Counted from the first letter of the stretch, positions 35,896 to 48,760 are shown. The stretch: DNA of 64,000 nucleotides from Eutypa lata (GCA_022661535.1 JAKULF010000007.1:434001-498000), one strand, 5' to 3'. The notes: a model not told the origin generated them from the sequence alone. Numbers and translations are program-made.

Positions 35896-38051
35896 ATGGA
35901 TCTTGAAGCAAAGATTCTACATATCATCTTCATTCATCTCATAGGCGTTTCATCCTTCGATTTCCTGCCAAGTCATACAGCTCATTACAGAATGGCTGTT
36001 TTGTCCCTTTACTTGGCTGAGTCTTGGCCTACATTTGGCAGGGCTTATGTCTTCATTCTCCCAGTTTTAGCCGTGCTCCTGCTATCTCAAATGAGAGCAC
36101 AGAGCCTGGTAAGTTTACTCATATTTGTCGTTTTATAATGGCTGCTAAATTTCAACGGTGTTCCAGACTCGAAAGACAGTGATGAAGAAATTACAAGCAT
36201 GGAGATACTTATTTAATGGTCCCTCCATCATTCAGGAGCAGTATGACAAGGTGAGTGGAACTCGGAAGAGCCATAATCTCATGAAGTTAATCTGGAAGCT
36301 AGTCAAATGGAAACCCCTTCGAAGTATTTGCACCTGACAACCGATACGTGTTCGTGTCTTCCTATGATCACATCAAGGAACTTGACGGAACGCCCGACAC
36401 GGTCCTCTCGCTCCAGGCGGCATCGAAACAGATGCTACAGCCAATGTATACAATGCATCGTTTCAATTGGTTCAATGTTCGGGGAACCGAAGGCGTTGGC
36501 TTCGTGCGAGCTCTTCGCACCCTTCTTACTAACAACCTCCCGAACATTTTGCCAGATCTTAGTGTGATCAACAGGGCCCGGTTTGCTGAGCTGATATCAG
36601 ATCTTCCCTCAATCAATGGTTAGATGATCATTTCATACATCAGTTTGTTTTTAACACATATACTAACCGTTGAAATTAGGTGTTAAACATTGTCCGGTAT
36701 ACTCCAGCATTGTGAAGCTCGTTGTACTATCTAATGCGGTCTCCTTCTTTGGGGAAAGCTTAGGTAGAACCTTCCCAGCCTGAATCTGTCTGGTCTAGAG
36801 CTGACTTGTCTCACGCATTTAGCTAAAGATGAACGGTTCATGCGATGCGCCCGAGCCTACGTCGAAGAGACTCTGATATGTGCCGAGGTGGTCCGTTTAC
36901 TCCCACAATTTCTTGCCCCGTAAGTGATGCTTATGATCTTTATTTAATATGGCTACTCAGATGTATCTAGAATTGTCGGAGGGATTATAGCGCGCCGCTT
37001 GAAGTCGCATGACATAATATACAATACCTTGCTACCATTAGCAGAGCAGCGCTGCCTTGAAAGGGACCTTTCAAAACTGGGTCAACCGGCAATGAAACAT
37101 GTAAGTGCATAAAGGTCATTATTAATTCTGAGCTTTCCCTAATATATGGAAATAGGCAGACTGCATCCAGTGGATCATGGAAACCTCACCACGTCAAAAT
37201 CCCTGGACTCCGAAGAGAATAGTACATGAGTTGATGGCGATCTGGTTCGGATCCGTCCACGCACTCTCAACAGTATGTCACATTCCCATCCGCTGAAACA
37301 TACGTTGGTCTAATCATAATGGCTGACACTCAGACAATCACCTTCGCAATCCATGATATCTGCTTGCATCCCGAATATGTCGAGCCACTACGCAGAGAGC
37401 TTGAAGGCGAGTACAGCGTATTCGAACGGACTGCGCAAGGTCTGCCTTTACTGGACAGCTTTATTAAAGAGTCCGCACGTTTGACACCGGTTGAAGCTAG
37501 TAAGGAGCCCCTGTCTTCATGATGTAGGTTGAGACCTAACTCTCGCAGTGAGCACGCGGCGCTCGGCTCTTCAACCTTTTGAACTTTCTGATGGTACTAA
37601 ATTGAATGTTGGCGACTGGGCATGCACTCCTGTCCGCGCCATCATGCAGGACCCGGAACACTACCCAAGACCACTAGAGTTCAACGGGTTCAGATTCGTA
37701 GACCCAGTGCTTATTGACCAGGAGAACATCGCGAATCCTCTCCTGCAGCCTCAACCATCGAAGCTAACAGATGTTGGAAACACCTATCATGTCTGGGGGA
37801 CTGGGCGAATGGCTTGGTATGTTGGCCCCGATGAACCTACTCTGTTTATCCCTGTCTCACATCTTTATAGCCCCGGTCGATTCTATGCAGCCTGCCTGAT
37901 GAAGGTGATCATCGGTCAACTGATTATGAACTATGATTTTGAACTTTTTGAGCCGGATGCTCCACGATGGTTTACATGGCGCTCAACCACGCTCCCGAAG
38001 GAGGGGACGATGGTTATTTTTACACCGCGGTCATGCGATTTGAAAACCTGA
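35896..38051 (+). CDS. Cytochrome P450 2 (ten exons)
   Basis: Predicted 551-residue microsomal monooxygenase. Exons: 35896-36108, 36167-36250, 36303-36618, 36680-36763, 36823-36919, 36971-37100, 37156-37272, 37334-37499, 37549-37816 and 37871-38051. Every junction keeps frame. The membrane anchor is YVFILPVLAVLLLS. An in-frame ATG at 35992 would give a shorter N-terminus. The I-helix is around LMAIWFGSVHALSTT, the ExxR motif is in FIKESARL, and the heme motif WGTGRMACPGRFY contains axial C492, whose codon is split by the last intron (TG|C). It is not closely similar to P450-1. It is likely another tailoring oxygenase of the same cluster; the substrate is unknown. Introns are unusually dense for the region. 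Confidence 0.88.
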
Positions 38052-38588
38052 ATGGCCTATTCAAGTGACAGTAATAGTAACTGGTTTGAGGGATTATTGG
38101 ACTAACCTCTTGGGTCTTAAGGGGCCTAATACTCTACAATGAATATCTAGTCAGTTTGAGGGGGTTTATTTTTCGTAACTATTTCATAGCGTCCAATACT
38201 GCCAGCGTTCTTCTAGAGAGCTATGTGAGTGTTAATAATATATTTTGTCTTTATTTGAATTCACTATTTCTTTCAATTGTAGTTAATATTTGACTGGGGT
38301 TTGGATAGGATAAAGGTGTATTGGGAGAGGTCTCTTTGATCAAACCGACATTGGGATTATTCTCTCGGGGATATATCTAGAAGAAGTTCTCTGATTACTC
38401 TAACGTACATTAAGTATTGAAGAGAACGAGAAAGCTCGGTTTGAATCATGATAGCGAGAGTAATGATATCAACAACCTAGTAGAGTATCTCTTAATCCAA
38501 AGAAACAAAATTTGACGCAGTATCCAAAATCATATCGCCAATTTTATACCTATAGTTCCAAATGAATCCATACTACCCAATTCGAAAC
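38052..38588. other. Intergenic, nothing recognised
   Basis: 537 bp, AT-leaning, between P450-2 and the convergent decayed gene. No feature was recognised. Confidence 0.45.
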
Positions 38589-39267
38589 CTAGACAAGGGT
38601 CGCGTTATCCAAATCTCTGCCATCGAGGGCCTCACAAGCAATATCAATCGCCTCGCCCAGCTCTACACCAGTGACAACGAACTCAGGTTGGAGGAATGAA
38701 AACGCATCCACGGCTTCCGGCAAGACCTCACAGGAGAACTCACCCCCTGAAGCCATGCGGAATGCATAGCGGGAGTCGATATAGTCCGTGGCACCGATAT
38801 GTTCCCGTAGCCGCCACTACGGGTTGTAGTAATGCGACCCAGCGAAGCCTGCGGACACATTAGGTCAGCTGTTTCTAGTTCTCCCCCAGTGAGGAACAAG
38901 TGAAAGGTAGGTGTTAACTTACCAACAGTATTGCACCATGTTTCCTTTTCGTACGTGGGCACCAGATGATCTCTCCCCCGTTCGACTCACCTTGGTTATT
39001 CTACTCCCATTTTGCAAACGCTTCAAGCATGACTGCGTCGCCCAACCCGTCATAAGTTAGTTCACCATTGTCGTCAAGTTCAATTACTTCACCTGCGACT
39101 TCTGGTCCACCACGCTTACCTTCACCCGGGCTCTCATCTGCAACCTTCGATTCGAAGCCGACTCCAAGCCTCCCGGGGATAGTCTGGCACGTACGGTATT
39201 GAGTCCCATCGTGACATAATGGTAATTCGTGGAGTCCAAATTTCGGCTTGGCATTTACTATCTGCAC
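38589..39267 (-). pseudogene. Broken gene of unrecognised family
   Basis: Two coding blocks on the minus strand. The first (39267 to about 38924) begins MQIVNAKPKFGLHELPL and runs through GDAVMLEAFAKWE into a TAG at 39003-39001. Coding then continues one frame over, after a run of G, as RDHLVPTYEKETWCNTV. A clean intron at 38922-38849 follows. The second block reads FAGSHYYNP, then a TAG at 38819-38817, then WRLREHIGATDYIDSRYAF...ALDGRDLDNATLV and the final stop. The smooth sequence on both sides of each break shows one gene with two nonsense changes and a frameshift. Both stops could come from CAG by the RIP-type C-to-T change. I do not recognise the family. It sits at the edge of the oxidative cluster and may have been one of its enzymes. 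Confidence 0.65.
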
Positions 39268-39503
39268 TCTATACGCAGCGATAGTGCAAACTTGAGAGTA
39301 TGGAGATTTATTGGGGTCCTATTCAGTATATGCTGTATCAGGAGATTCGTAGTTGTAATATAAGCCGTCCTCCGAACCTCTGGGGTCCGTTGGAAGTTAG
39401 GCGGCTATGCCACAGTGGCGTTGAATGTGTCGATTTCGGCGGCGTATGCATGACTGAACCGGATAATCCACAGGCCGATTCCGTGTAGCAATTTTGGCAC
39501 TTA

Positions 39504-40313
39504 GAGGGGGGCGATCACCTAATGCACAGGCCCCCCATTTGCACACCTTTAATATTAAAACCTTTTACTTTTAACATTTAATAAAATTATAATTAAAAAC
39601 GATATAATATTATTTTAAAGTATATATTAAATATAAGCTTTTAAATTATACGATAATATATTCTTTATTACGTAATATATATTATATTAATTTTTAATAA
39701 TAATTTAAATATATATATATATATAAATATACTTTTAAAATTTTTATTATTATATATAAACGTTTTTAATATTTTAAATATCGTAAATAATTAATTTATA
39801 TTAATATATTATTAATTAAAAGTTAAGTTATTAATTAATATTATATATTTATTTTAAAATATTAAAAATAAAATAAAATATTTTAATATATTAAATATAT
39901 ATATATATATATATATATTATATTATATTAAATTAAATTAAATTATTATTATATAACTTTTATTTATATTAATATAAATACATTTTATTTTATATTATAA
40001 TTATTTAAAATATAAAAACTTTAATATTAAATTAAAATTAATAATTTTTTATATAAAGTTTAAAAAGTATAATATTATAAAAATAACTTTATATAATAAT
40101 ATAATTTTTTATATAATAATATAATTCTTTATATTTTATTATTTAATACTTTTAAAAAGTAAAAAGTATACTTTATAAAGAAATGTCGACTTTATAAGCT
40201 TGTAAATTTGCTTAATTTTAATAATTAATTTAAAGGTATTATAAAGAAATACGTAAAAAGAACTTTAAAGGTGTGCAAATGGGGGGCCTGTGCATTAGGA
40301 CATCGCCCCCCTC
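39504..40313. mobile_element. TA-flanked DNA transposon relic with 49-bp terminal inverted repeats
   Basis: Left end 39504-39552 and right end 40265-40313 are inverted repeats matching at 47 of 49 positions, beginning GAGGGGGGCGAT. Both ends are flanked by TA (39502-39503 and 40314-40315), the target duplication of Tc1/mariner and Fot1/pogo-type elements. The interior is AT-saturated by RIP and has no open frame, so any transposase is unreadable. At 810 bp it is shorter than a complete transposon of this kind and may be non-autonomous. The inverted repeats keep their CpA sites, unlike the interior. Confidence 0.85.
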
Positions 40314-40417
40314 TAGGTAGAAATATCCAACATCTTGTATGTTTTCTCCTGTGGTATTGACGGTCTCTTCTCGGCTTCCCCCCTTTCTAAAAGCTGATAT
40401 CAAGTGACAGCATTGGT

Positions 40418-41552
40418 ATGCCTGATCATATGTCGTCGAAGCCCAAAACCTTTCTGGGTCTTCCTGCCCATATTAGACAATGTGTCTATGAAAAAGCCGG
40501 TCTTATCGTCGGAGTAAATATCCTATTACGCCCAAGAAAATGATCATCAAACTTTACAAGTATCTACGATGAACAGTTCAGCATCGTTTTTAATCTCCTT
40601 CAGACCTGTAGGGCGGTATACGAGGAAGTCAAGTCCATGCTATGCGCAAAGAACACCATCGTCGTCAGTCACGAAAATGTGAACTACGGCCTGGAGTTTC
40701 TTCGCAACATGTCGCATGAACAATGTCGCAGCTTGCGTGACTTATTCGTTCAACTGCATGTAGAAGGGATTCTTTACGATGATGTTTTCGATACGTCACA
40801 TCTTTCCCCCCTTCCTCTCAATACCGACCGCATTGCGGCTTGGCAAGCCACTGCACGCCATATTCTATCACACGTGCAACCAGGTGCGCTCAAGTTGCAT
40901 TTGATTTGCGATACGGGTGACAGCGCAGAAACCCATGCCGTCCTCCAGCCTTTGCTTAACTTCGCGGGATCGATAAAGGACTGCGAACTTCGACTTGGCT
41001 GGAAGAGATATAACAAAGTATCTGCCCTGGCTTGCGAGACCGCAACTCGGCTTCGAGGTCTGGACCTAGATTTACGGAGCCGACCCTTCCGGTTCTTGGA
41101 CCTACCAACCGAAATCAAGCGAAGAATTCTGAAGTACACCGGTCTTGTCACACCATATAATCAAGTAGAATGGAATCCTAATAGGGGATTCTATGCTGTC
41201 TTTAGTCTTAATGTCTGTGAGCCCGATAACTGTAAGCCCGATATCCACCGCGGCTGCAAATTTCGGTTTTGCATGCCAAGAGACTCGGACGAGACGGGGT
41301 CGTTCTGTAGCGGGCGACGGAGCGCATATTCACTCAACTGCAACTGCTGGATTCCAGCAGGGGCATTGTTGAAGGTCTGCCGATCCGTATACGAAGATGC
41401 GATCGACGTCCTGTATTCTTGCAACCGTATCATCATCACGCAGTCAACGGGGCATGATACACATATCAATTCCTTCCACGCCCTGCCTCGGCTGGACGCG
41501 TCACGTTTCATCACGAGGCAGATGGAGCCAGAAAAGCTTCATCATCTTTAAA
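40418..41552 (+). pseudogene. F-box-type fungal protein gene, 5' half, interrupted by LTR element
   Basis: The coding frame starts at ATG 40418 (KTFLGLPAHIRQCVYEKAGL), meets an in-frame TGA at 40541, and otherwise runs open to 41552. Two F-box-like leucine/proline segments are visible (FLGLPAHIRQCVYE and FRFLDLPTEIKRRILKYTG), plus LLQTCRAVYEEVKSML and LLKVCRSVYEDAIDVLYSCN, the pattern of the fungal F-box-like hypothetical family. F-box proteins usually select targets for SCF ubiquitin ligases. The frame is cut at 41552/41553 by the LTR retrotransposon and resumes at 48761. The TGA could have arisen by C-to-T change from CGA. The gene is non-functional as it stands. Confidence 0.8.
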
Positions 41553-41726
41553 TGTTGCAATCAGAGCTGCTTACTAAGCTCCCGGAACAGGATAATCTTA
41601 TATCCGATGCTTTTATATTATATATAAATCTTTCTAGCTATTTATTTTAAATTTTAAAACATTTTAAATAATTATTATTATTTATAATAATTTATATTTT
41701 ATTTTTAAATTAATTTATATATAATA
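41553..41726 (+). repeat. 5' LTR (174 bp), inner half RIP-mutated
   Basis: Begins TGTTGCAATCAGAGCTGCTT. The outer 60-70 bp are nearly intact, while the inner 90-100 bp show almost complete C-to-T and G-to-A conversion relative to the 3' LTR and the solo LTR at 54396, with no length change. Confidence 0.9.
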
Positions 41727-42749
41727 ATTATAAACTTAACGCTTTAAATTAATTTTAACTTTATTATATTATATAATATTTCGTAAATATATTAATTATT
41801 ACGTAAAATTAATTATATATACATTTAATTTATTATATTTTTATTTATATTATTATTACGCTTTATTTTTAATAAAATATTTAATAATAATTTATTACGT
41901 TTTAAACGATTATTTTATAATATAACTTTTTTAAATATTAATTATATAACTTTTTTAATAAACGTTATAATAATAAATCGAAAAATCTTTTTTCGTTAAT
42001 ATAATTAATTATAATATTACGTTAATATAATTTAAATTTAACTTTATATCGATTTTAAAAATAATAAAAAATAAAAAATTAATTTATTTTAATTATATAA
42101 CTTTAAGCTTAAAATATTTTATATAAAATATCGAAAATAAAAAAATAAAACGTACGTTATTATTTTTAAAAATTAAAAAAAGCTTTCGCTTAAATAAAAA
42201 AAATAATAAGTCGCTTTAAAAAACGAAATTAAATAATAAACTTAATATTAAATATAAAAAAAAACTTAAAAACTTTTACTTTAATAACTTAAGCGTTTTT
42301 AAATATTTTTAAAGTTTATAATTTTTTAAAAATAAATTAATAAATTAATAAAAAAAGCGATTTTAATAAATGCTTAAATAAAATTAATAATAAAATAAAA
42401 CTTTATTATTTAAAAATTAATAAAAAAAATTAAATTATATTTTAAATTTATAAAAATAAATATTAAAATTATAATTATTTAATATTATAATAAAGTTTTT
42501 ATTTAAATTAAATAAAATAACGTTAAATCGAAACGTTAATATTATAATTAATTAAAAGCGTTTTATAATATTTAAATTTATAAAAGTTTAAAAATTAAAA
42601 AAATAATTATTATAAAAACTTTTTTAAAAGCGTTTAATTTTAAAATAATTAACTTTTTAACGAATATTAAACTTTAAAAAATTCTTAAAAAAAATACTTA
42701 AAATAAAGAAATTCGCTTTTTAAAACATTATAATAACATTCTTTATATA

Positions 42750-43049
42750 ATGTTTAAAAAAAATCGTATAAATACATTAATAAATAAATTAAAAATTTAT
42801 ATTATTTTAAAAATAAATTTATTTTTATTAAAAAATTCCTTTAAATTTAAATTAAAAAAATTAAAAAATCGCCGAAATAATAATTATAAATACTTTTATT
42901 TATTTATATATAATATAAAACATTTTTATAAACTTATAAATTATAATATATTTAAAACGACGATTATTAAAAAATTTATTAAAAAAGTTATTTTAAATAT
43001 AAAAAGTAATTGTTATAAAAACATTATTAAAAAGTTTAAGTTTTTATAA
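42750..43049 (+). other. Accidental open frame inside the RIP-mutated retrotransposon
   Basis: A 99-codon frame coding almost only Lys, Ile, Asn, Phe, Leu and Tyr. This is what AT-saturated DNA yields by chance. It overlaps the gag end of the LTR element but shows no recognisable gag feature. It should not be annotated as a gene. Confidence 0.8.
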
Positions 43050-46000
43050 TATAAAAATTTATAAACTTAATTAATTAAATAAAGCTTATTAAACGTTATA
43101 AAAAAACTTAAAAAAACTTTTTTATAAAAGCTTTTAAAAAATTAAAATATTTTTATAATTTTAATTAACTTTACTTTATTAAATTAAAACGTTTTCGAAA
43201 TATATTTTATATTTTTTTTTAAAAAGCATTTTTTTATAAATTTTACTTTAATAAATAATTACGATGTTATATATTTAATTAATAATAAAAACTTAATCAT
43301 TTTAAATATATATTATAAAATTATTAATAAAAGAAATCGTAAAAGTAAATATTATTTAGTTTTTAATTTTAAAATTTAATATTTAAATAATTAAAAATAT
43401 TTTTTTTAATAACTTTAAAAGAAATATATTAATTTAATTTTAAAAAATATAATAATAATAAAAATGTTTTATTTTAATATTATATTAAAAGTTTATTTAA
43501 AAAAGAAAAGTAATTAATATTATAAATTTAACGTTTTTTTTTAAAATAAATAATATAAATAATAATTATATTATTATTAAACTTAAAACTTAAAATAATT
43601 TAATTTTCTTTAAATATAAAGTAATTATTAATTATTTAAACGTTTTAATCGAAATTTTCGTAAATTTAATAAAGATTATAATGTTTTTTATATTATAATT
43701 TAAATAAAAATTAAAAACGTAAAAACTTTTATTAAATTATTTACGCTTTTAAAAGAATTTAAAAAAGTTATAATATAAAAAAGTTAAATATTTATTAAAT
43801 ATATTTAAAACATTAAAATTAATAATATAATATAATTAAAATATAAGTATTATATTTATATATACGTTATTAAAGTAATATTAAAAAAATTATTAAAAAA
43901 TAAATTCTTTAAGTTTTTTTAACGTATATATTAAAATTAATTTAATTACTTTTTAAAATATAATAATATTAAATAATTATTAAGAATTAAAAACGAATAT
44001 AATAAAACGTTTTATAAATATTTAATTATAAATAAAAAAAAGAAATTATTATAAAAAATTTATAAAATTTTAAAAGTTAAATATAAAAAAAAAGCGATTT
44101 TATATTTATAAAATTAAATAAAATAATAATATTAATACGATTAATATTAAAGAATTTATTAAATTTTAATATTAAGTTATAAATAAAAAAATAAAAATCG
44201 AAATATTATTTTCGTATATAAAAAAGTTTATAAAAAGTAAAAAACGCATTAAAAGCGTATTTATTTTTAAATATATTATTATAATAAATAATATAAATCT
44301 TTTATAAAAGTTTTAATTTAAAGTAATTTAATATAAAGCGATTTAATTATATAATATAAATTTTAATTTAATATATAATTTTAAAAGTTTTAATAAAATA
44401 TTTAAAAGTTAATTTAAAAATTATTTTCGATAATATAATTTAAAGATTTTTAAAAAGTTAATTATTAATTTTCGATTTAATTTTAAATTAATATATATAT
44501 ATAAATATAAAGCGTATTTATTAATAAATAATTAAAGAATTTATAAAAATTAAAAAATATTTAAAATAATATTTAAAGCGTATATAAATTACTTAATAAA
44601 TTACGTTATAATTAACTTTTATAAAATTTAAGTTTTTAATTTAAATAAAGTAATTATTACGCGTAATATATACTTTAACGAAAAGCCTTTTTATAAAGAA
44701 AAAATAAAAACGAAAAAAGTAATTTTTATATTTATTTTTATAAAATTTATTTAAGTTTTTTATATATTTAAAAAATAAATAATAAAGTTATATATTTTCG
44801 ATTTATTAAACGTATAAAATTATAAAGAAAAATATACTTTATTTATTTTTAAATTAATTTTATAAAATTAAAAAAATTTAAACTTTTTAAAATATTAATT
44901 AAAAAGTTTAAATTTAAAAATAAAAAAGTTTATTTTAATAAAAAATTAAAAAGTAATAAAATTTTAAACTTTTAAAAAAACTTTAACTTTAAATAAAAAG
45001 AAATAAATAATTTTAATAATAAATAAAAAGTTTAATATTAACTTTTTATTATAAAATATAAATTTAATAAATAAATAAAAAATTTTAAAAAATATCGAAA
45101 TAAATAAATTTTATAAAGTTAATAACGATTTAAATATTTAATAAATAATTAAAATAAAAAGTTTTACTTTTAATAAAAAAAAATATTAACGATATTATTA
45201 TTATAATAAAAAACGTTATAAATATCGTAAAAGATTTTTTTAATCGTAATAAAAGTTATAAAAATTAACTTTAAATAATAAAAACAATTTAAACGATTAT
45301 AAAAAATATTAAACGACGTTTATATATAAATTAAAAATTAATTATACGTTAAAATATTAAATTTCGATTATTTTAAACGAAAATTAATTTAAATAAATTT
45401 TATTAAACGAAATAAAAAAATTATATAATAAATAATTTCGTTATAAAAAAAGTAAATAAAGCATATTAAATGCGTTTTATTAATATTTACGAAAATATAA
45501 TAATTTTCGAAATCGTAAAAAAAAAAAAGTTATTTTTAAATTTTTTTATTTTAAAAAACGTTTTAAAAAAATAAAAATAAAATTTATTATTTTTTATATT
45601 ATAAATATAATAACGATTTTTTAAAAATATGTTATTTAATTTTTTATAACTTTAAATAAAAAAAAGTTATATAAAAACGAATTATTTAAACTTTTTAAAA
45701 TATAAAAAAATTTAATTAATTATTTTTTAAATAAAAACTTTAATAAAAACGTATATTTAAAAATAAAATTTATAATTAATAAAAATATATTTAAAAAAAT
45801 AAATTATTTAAAAACGAAAAATTATTCGATTTTATTAAAATAAATATTTAATTATAAGTTTAATAAAAATTATTATTTAAAGCATTATAAATTAAAGTTT
45901 ATAATATAAAGAAATTTATAAAAAAAAAACTTTATTTATAATAATTTATATTATTACGTTTATAATTAAAACTTTTAAAGTTATTATAATTATAATAATA

Positions 46001-48090
46001 AAGTTCGATTTAAAAATTAATTAATATAATATTAAAATAAAGTTTTTTAATATAATAAAAAACGAAAATAAACTTATAATTTATAAATATTTAAATAAAT
46101 TTAAAAAGTTAAAAACTTTATTAAAAATTAAAAAATCTTTTTATAATTTTAAAGATTTATTATTATTATAATATAAAAAAATTAAATTAATTTTATTAAA
46201 AACGAAGCTTATTTTATTAATAAAAAGGTTATATTTATTTTATAATAAATAACGTATAGTTTTTTTTATATTTTTCGTAAACGATATTTTAATTTTATAT
46301 AATAAAAAATATAAAATAAAAGCTTAAAAGTTTAAAAAATATTTTAAATTAATTCTTAAATATTAAAGTTATTAAAAATCGTAAAATACGTAAAATTTAT
46401 CTTTTTTATAATGTATATATAAAGAAAATAATAATTTATTTTAATTTAATTAATAATATTTAAAAAATAATAATATCTTTAAAATTAAATTCGTTAAAAA
46501 AGAATTTTAATTAAACTTTAAAATAAAAAATTAAGAATTATTAAAAGCGAATTAATACGATATTATATATCGCGATTATAATAAAATTAAATATAACGTA
46601 CGTAATATTTAATTTATTAAAGTTTTTTATAAATTTATTTTTAAAATATTTAAATATTATTTATAAAAATAAGCTTAAAGAAATATAAATATTATTAATA
46701 ATAAAAAATGTTTTTTTTATAAATAATAAAAAAATTAAACGATTTTTATAAAAATATTTAATGTTTTTATTTAAAGAATTTATAACGTAAAAAATAATTC
46801 GTTAAAATATTATTATTATATTTATTATAAAAGTAAAAACATTTATTTTTAAATATATAATTAAAAAAATCATTATTTTAAAGCGTTTATTTTAAAACTT
46901 TTAATTTAAATTAAAAAATATATAAAAAATCTTTTATAATAATTAATAAATAATAAAATTAATCGTTAAATAAATTAAAAAATATATATAAAGCTTTATT
47001 ATATAAACATTTAAAATATATAACTTAAAAAAAAACCTTTTAAGTTATTTATTTATTAACGAATTAAATATTTATTAATAAATTAATTAAAATATTAAAT
47101 AAATAAAAATTTAAATATTTTAAAACGTTTTTTAACTTTTAAAATACGCGATAAATTACTTTAAAAAATACGAAATAAAATAAATAATTTTAAATTTAAT
47201 ATAAAATACATTAATTTAAATTTAAAAGTTAAAATTTATAAAATATATAAATTTATTAAAAAAAATATTAAAAATATTAAAAAATTAAAGCGTTAAAAAT
47301 AATAATAAAAACGAATATTTAAATTATAACTTTTAAACGTTAAAAACATTTAATTAATTATATAAATTTATAAAACTTTTATAAAAGCGTAAATTATATT
47401 AATTTTATTATCGTTATTATTATTATTAATATTATTATTATTATCGAAATTATTATTATTATTAATTTTCGAAAACGAAAAGTTAATTTCGTTTTATTTA
47501 AAATTATTTTTATTTTCGTTTTTATTATTATTATTATTTTTTTTTTTCGTTTTCGTTTTCGTTAAATTTTAAAAAAAGGCAAAAACGACGATAAATTAAA
47601 ACGATAACTTTTAAATAAACGTTAATATATAAATATAATAAAAGTAAATTAAAGTAATTTATTTAATCGAAATTAAAACGATTAATTATTAAAGAAATAA
47701 TAAACGTATAAATAATATAATAAATATAATTAAAAACATTAAAAAAATTAATTAAATATAAAGTTAATATTAAATAAAAAAATAAACTTATATTTATTAC
47801 TAAAAATATTTAAACGAATAATTTTAATAACGACGATTACGATTTAAAGTTTTTAAATATTAATTATTAAATTAATTAATAAATATATTACGAACGTATT
47901 TTAAATACGAAATACATTACGTAATAAACGTTATTAAACGCGGTTTATAATTAAATAAACGCGATAAAAATAAAAATAAAAGCGAAAATAAAAGCGAAAA
48001 AAACGCGATAATATTAATACGTATAACGTAAATATACGTTACGTTAATTATTTAAATAACTTTAATAATATATAAAAAATAAAAAATAAA

Positions 48091-48092
<2 letters not shown>

Positions 48093-48136
<44 letters not shown>
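48093..48136 (+). repeat. (ATT)n microsatellite
   Basis: About 14 uninterrupted ATT units inside the degraded retrotransposon, probably a slippage product of AT-rich, RIP-mutated DNA. Confidence 0.85.
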
Positions 48137-48586
48137 TTTATTTATTACGAATATATTAATTTATTATTTTATAAACGTTACGATTTAAAAATATATATAT
48201 AAAAGTTATAATAATATTAAAAAAGTAATTAATAATAATAATAATAAAACGAATAATTTTTATAATTTAAATATTTAAATAATAATTTATATTTTTATTT
48301 ATTTATATTTAAAAAGAGATATATATAACTTTTAATTAAATAAAATATAAAACTTAATACGAATTTTATATTTAAAAAAAATAATAAAAATAATATTATA
48401 TTTATAATCGAATATAATTTTTTATATTTAAATAACTTTATTTTAAAAATACGATTATTTAAGTTTTAATTAAAGTGTTACAAGTTACGAAAAATGTTTT
48501 AAAAGTTAAAAGATATATTCGTTAAAGCAAAGGAATTGTAATTTATTAAGTCGAGAGCATCGTTAAATGCTTTAATTTAAGAGGTA

Positions 48587-48760
48587 TGTTGTAGTTAGAG
48601 CTGCTTATTAAGCTCCCGGAGCAGGATAATTTTATATCCGGTGCTTTTGTATTATATATAGATCTTTTTAGTTACCTATCTTAAGTTCTAAAGCATCCCA
48701 GATAATTATCACTATCCGCAATAACCCATACCTTGCTCCTAGATCAGCTTGTACGTGATA
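48587..48760 (+). repeat. 3' LTR (174 bp), mostly intact
   Basis: Begins TGTTGTAGTTAGAGCTGCTT and ends CAGCTTGTACGTGATA. Same length as the 5' LTR and solo LTR. Mutation is mild and concentrated in its first half, next to the RIP-saturated interior. Confidence 0.92.

Larger units (their letters stand above)
41553..48760 (+). mobile_element. Full-length Ty1/Copia-like LTR retrotransposon, RIP-degraded
   Basis: 7,208 bp bounded by two 174-bp LTRs (41553-41726 and 48587-48760). The interior is RIP-saturated and cannot be translated in one frame. Around 46274-46294 a degenerate reverse-transcriptase active-site motif reads FVNDILI (FVDD-like with G-to-A damage), about two thirds of the way along, which fits the Copia order of integrase before reverse transcriptase. 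A purine-rich AAGAGG tract precedes the 3' LTR as a possible polypurine tract. The flanks TTAAA (left) and CCAAA (right) are compatible with one 5-bp target duplication altered by two C-to-T changes. The insertion splits an F-box-type gene. Confidence 0.88.

Noticed and set aside
42750..43049. 99-codon open frame in AT-rich DNA
   Set aside because: Composition (Lys, Asn, Ile, Phe, Tyr) is what RIP-saturated DNA gives by chance, and it lies inside the retrotransposon.
48093..48136. ATT repeat as a CRISPR-like or regulatory array
   Set aside because: Simple slippage microsatellite in degraded DNA, with no spacers.
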